A DNA stretch of 64,000 nucleotides. Origin: Streptomyces sp. ISL-96. GTDB taxonomy: Bacteria; Actinomycetota; Actinomycetes; Streptomycetales; Streptomycetaceae. The notes under the pieces were generated by a model that saw only the letters and a program-made list of their open reading frames with translations, was not told where the DNA came from and ran no database searches. Each line of letters begins with the position of its first letter. Within the stretch, counting starts at the first letter, position 1. The stretch is from the NCBI RefSeq assembly GCF_018614035.1, contig NZ_JAGGPA010000006.1:124001-188000 (forward strand). The letters run 5' to 3'. Made by a program: the position numbers and the translations under genes. This document shows, piece after piece, positions 63,395 through 64,000 of this stretch.

Positions 63395-64000
63395 ATGCGC
63401 GCACGTTACGGGGTACCCCTGAAAGTCACCGCAGGAATCACGGCTGTTGGCGCGGTCGGCGTTGCCTACGCCGCCGGCTTCGAGGCCCGTTCGTTCCGCC
63501 TCCGGCGCGTCACCGTGCCCGTACTCCCACCGGGTGCCCGGCCCCTGCGCGTACTCCAGGTCTCGGACATCCACATGGTGTGCGGGCAGCGCAAGAAACA
63601 GCGCTGGCTCCAGTCGCTGGCCGGCCTGCGCCCCGACTTCGTCGTCAATACGGGCGACAACCTCTCCGACACGGACGGTGTACCGGAGGTGCTGGACGCG
63701 CTCGGCCCGCTGATGGAGTTCCCGGGCGTCTACGTCTTCGGCTCGAACGACTACTACGGCCCCAAGCTCCGCAACCCCGCCCGCTACCTGCTCGAAAAGA
63801 CCCAGGGCAAGTACGGCCTCAACGGAAACCCGCCGGCCGTCGGCGCCGTACACAACCCGTGGGAGCAGCTGCGCGACGGCTTCGACGCGGCGGGCTGGGT
63901 GAACCTCACCAATACGCGGGGCCGGCTCAAGCTGGGCGGCCTGGACGACCTCGAAATCGCCTTCACCGGCGTCGACGACCCGCACATCAAGCGGGACCGG
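63395..64000 (+). CDS. Metallophosphoesterase (partial, runs off the window)
   Basis: At least 202 codons with no stop before the window edge. A hydrophobic N-terminal segment (about 10-27, TAGITAVGAVGVAYAAG) suggests a membrane anchor. The calcineurin-like motif set starts LQVSDIHM (Asp, His), continues NTGDNLSD (Gly-Asp-Asn) and FGSNDYYG in place of the usual GNHD. The replacement of GNHD by SNDY is unusual, so one metal ligand may differ. The rest lies beyond the window. It may act on cell-envelope or nucleotide substrates. Confidence 0.85.
   Translation, partial: MRARYGVPLKVTAGITAVGAVGVAYAAGFEARSFRLRRVTVPVLPPGARPLRVLQVSDIHMVCGQRKKQRWLQSLAGLRPDFVVNTGDNLSDTDGVPEVLDALGPLMEFPGVYVFGSNDYYGPKLRNPARYLLEKTQGKYGLNGNPPAVGAVHNPWEQLRDGFDAAGWVNLTNTRGRLKLGGLDDLEIAFTGVDDPHIKRDR

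Noticed and set aside
1-64000. CRISPR arrays
   Set aside because: No regularly spaced repeats of 20-40 bases were seen. The only sizeable direct repeat is the two-copy 243-bp element.

Overview
This is a high-G+C actinobacterial chromosome segment, almost certainly Streptomyces. The evidence is strong G/C bias at third codon positions, GTG/TTG starts, GTGA/ATGA stop-start overlaps, and a gene order I recognise from the Streptomyces coelicolor core around topA, bldG, acs, crp and wblA. Family assignments come from reading the sequence; no searches were run.

Region 1 (1-11.3 kb) is accessory. A divergent excisionase-like gene and an XRE regulator/tyrosine integrase pair are followed by a complete type I restriction-modification operon on the minus strand (hsdM, hsdS, hsdR) ending in a YgjP-like zinc peptidase gene. 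It abuts a tRNA-Thr(CGT) gene, a plausible island boundary. hsdS is clearly A+T-richer than its surroundings.

Region 2 (11.4-27.2 kb) is core chromosome on the minus strand: a secreted TAP-like alpha/beta hydrolase lipoprotein, holB, a giant membrane-fused tmk, topA with a Lys/Ala tail, a small membrane protein, an NPPF methyltransferase, a lipoprotein, the proton pyrophosphatase hppA, and the developmental pair bldG plus its anti-sigma partner. Region 3 (27.2-34.6 kb) has an MrfA/YprA-type helicase running into a minus-strand Tad pilus operon (TadZ, TadA, TadB, TadC, DUF4244 pilin-like, TadE, TadE-like), nearly all genes overlapping.

Region 4 (35-49.9 kb) has a HAD phosphatase, a degenerate Fic-like protein, a ParA/CooC-like ATPase followed by a perfect 243-bp direct repeat that duplicates its 3' end, a polysaccharide-deacetylase-like lipoprotein, a SulP transporter fused to a carbonic anhydrase, acs, nhaA with a structured leader, a holin-X-like membrane protein, an epoxide-hydrolase-like protein and a GH4 glycosidase. 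Region 5 (49.9-64 kb) has a MarP-type membrane protease, two NUDIX hydrolases, nth, crp, a Uma2 protein, a metallo-beta-lactamase-fold hydrolase, RidA, DUF4177, two ArsA/Get3-like ATPases, wblA, a bifunctional penicillin-binding protein, a YqeY protein and a truncated metallophosphoesterase.

Nothing in the window is clearly an undescribed multi-gene system. The observations most worth following are the perfect 243-bp repeat, the mutually exclusive hairpins in front of nhaA, the palindromic operator on the start codon of the integrase regulator, the degenerate ATP site of the BldG partner, the degenerate Fic protein, and the RM operon with an attached peptidase beside an integrase.
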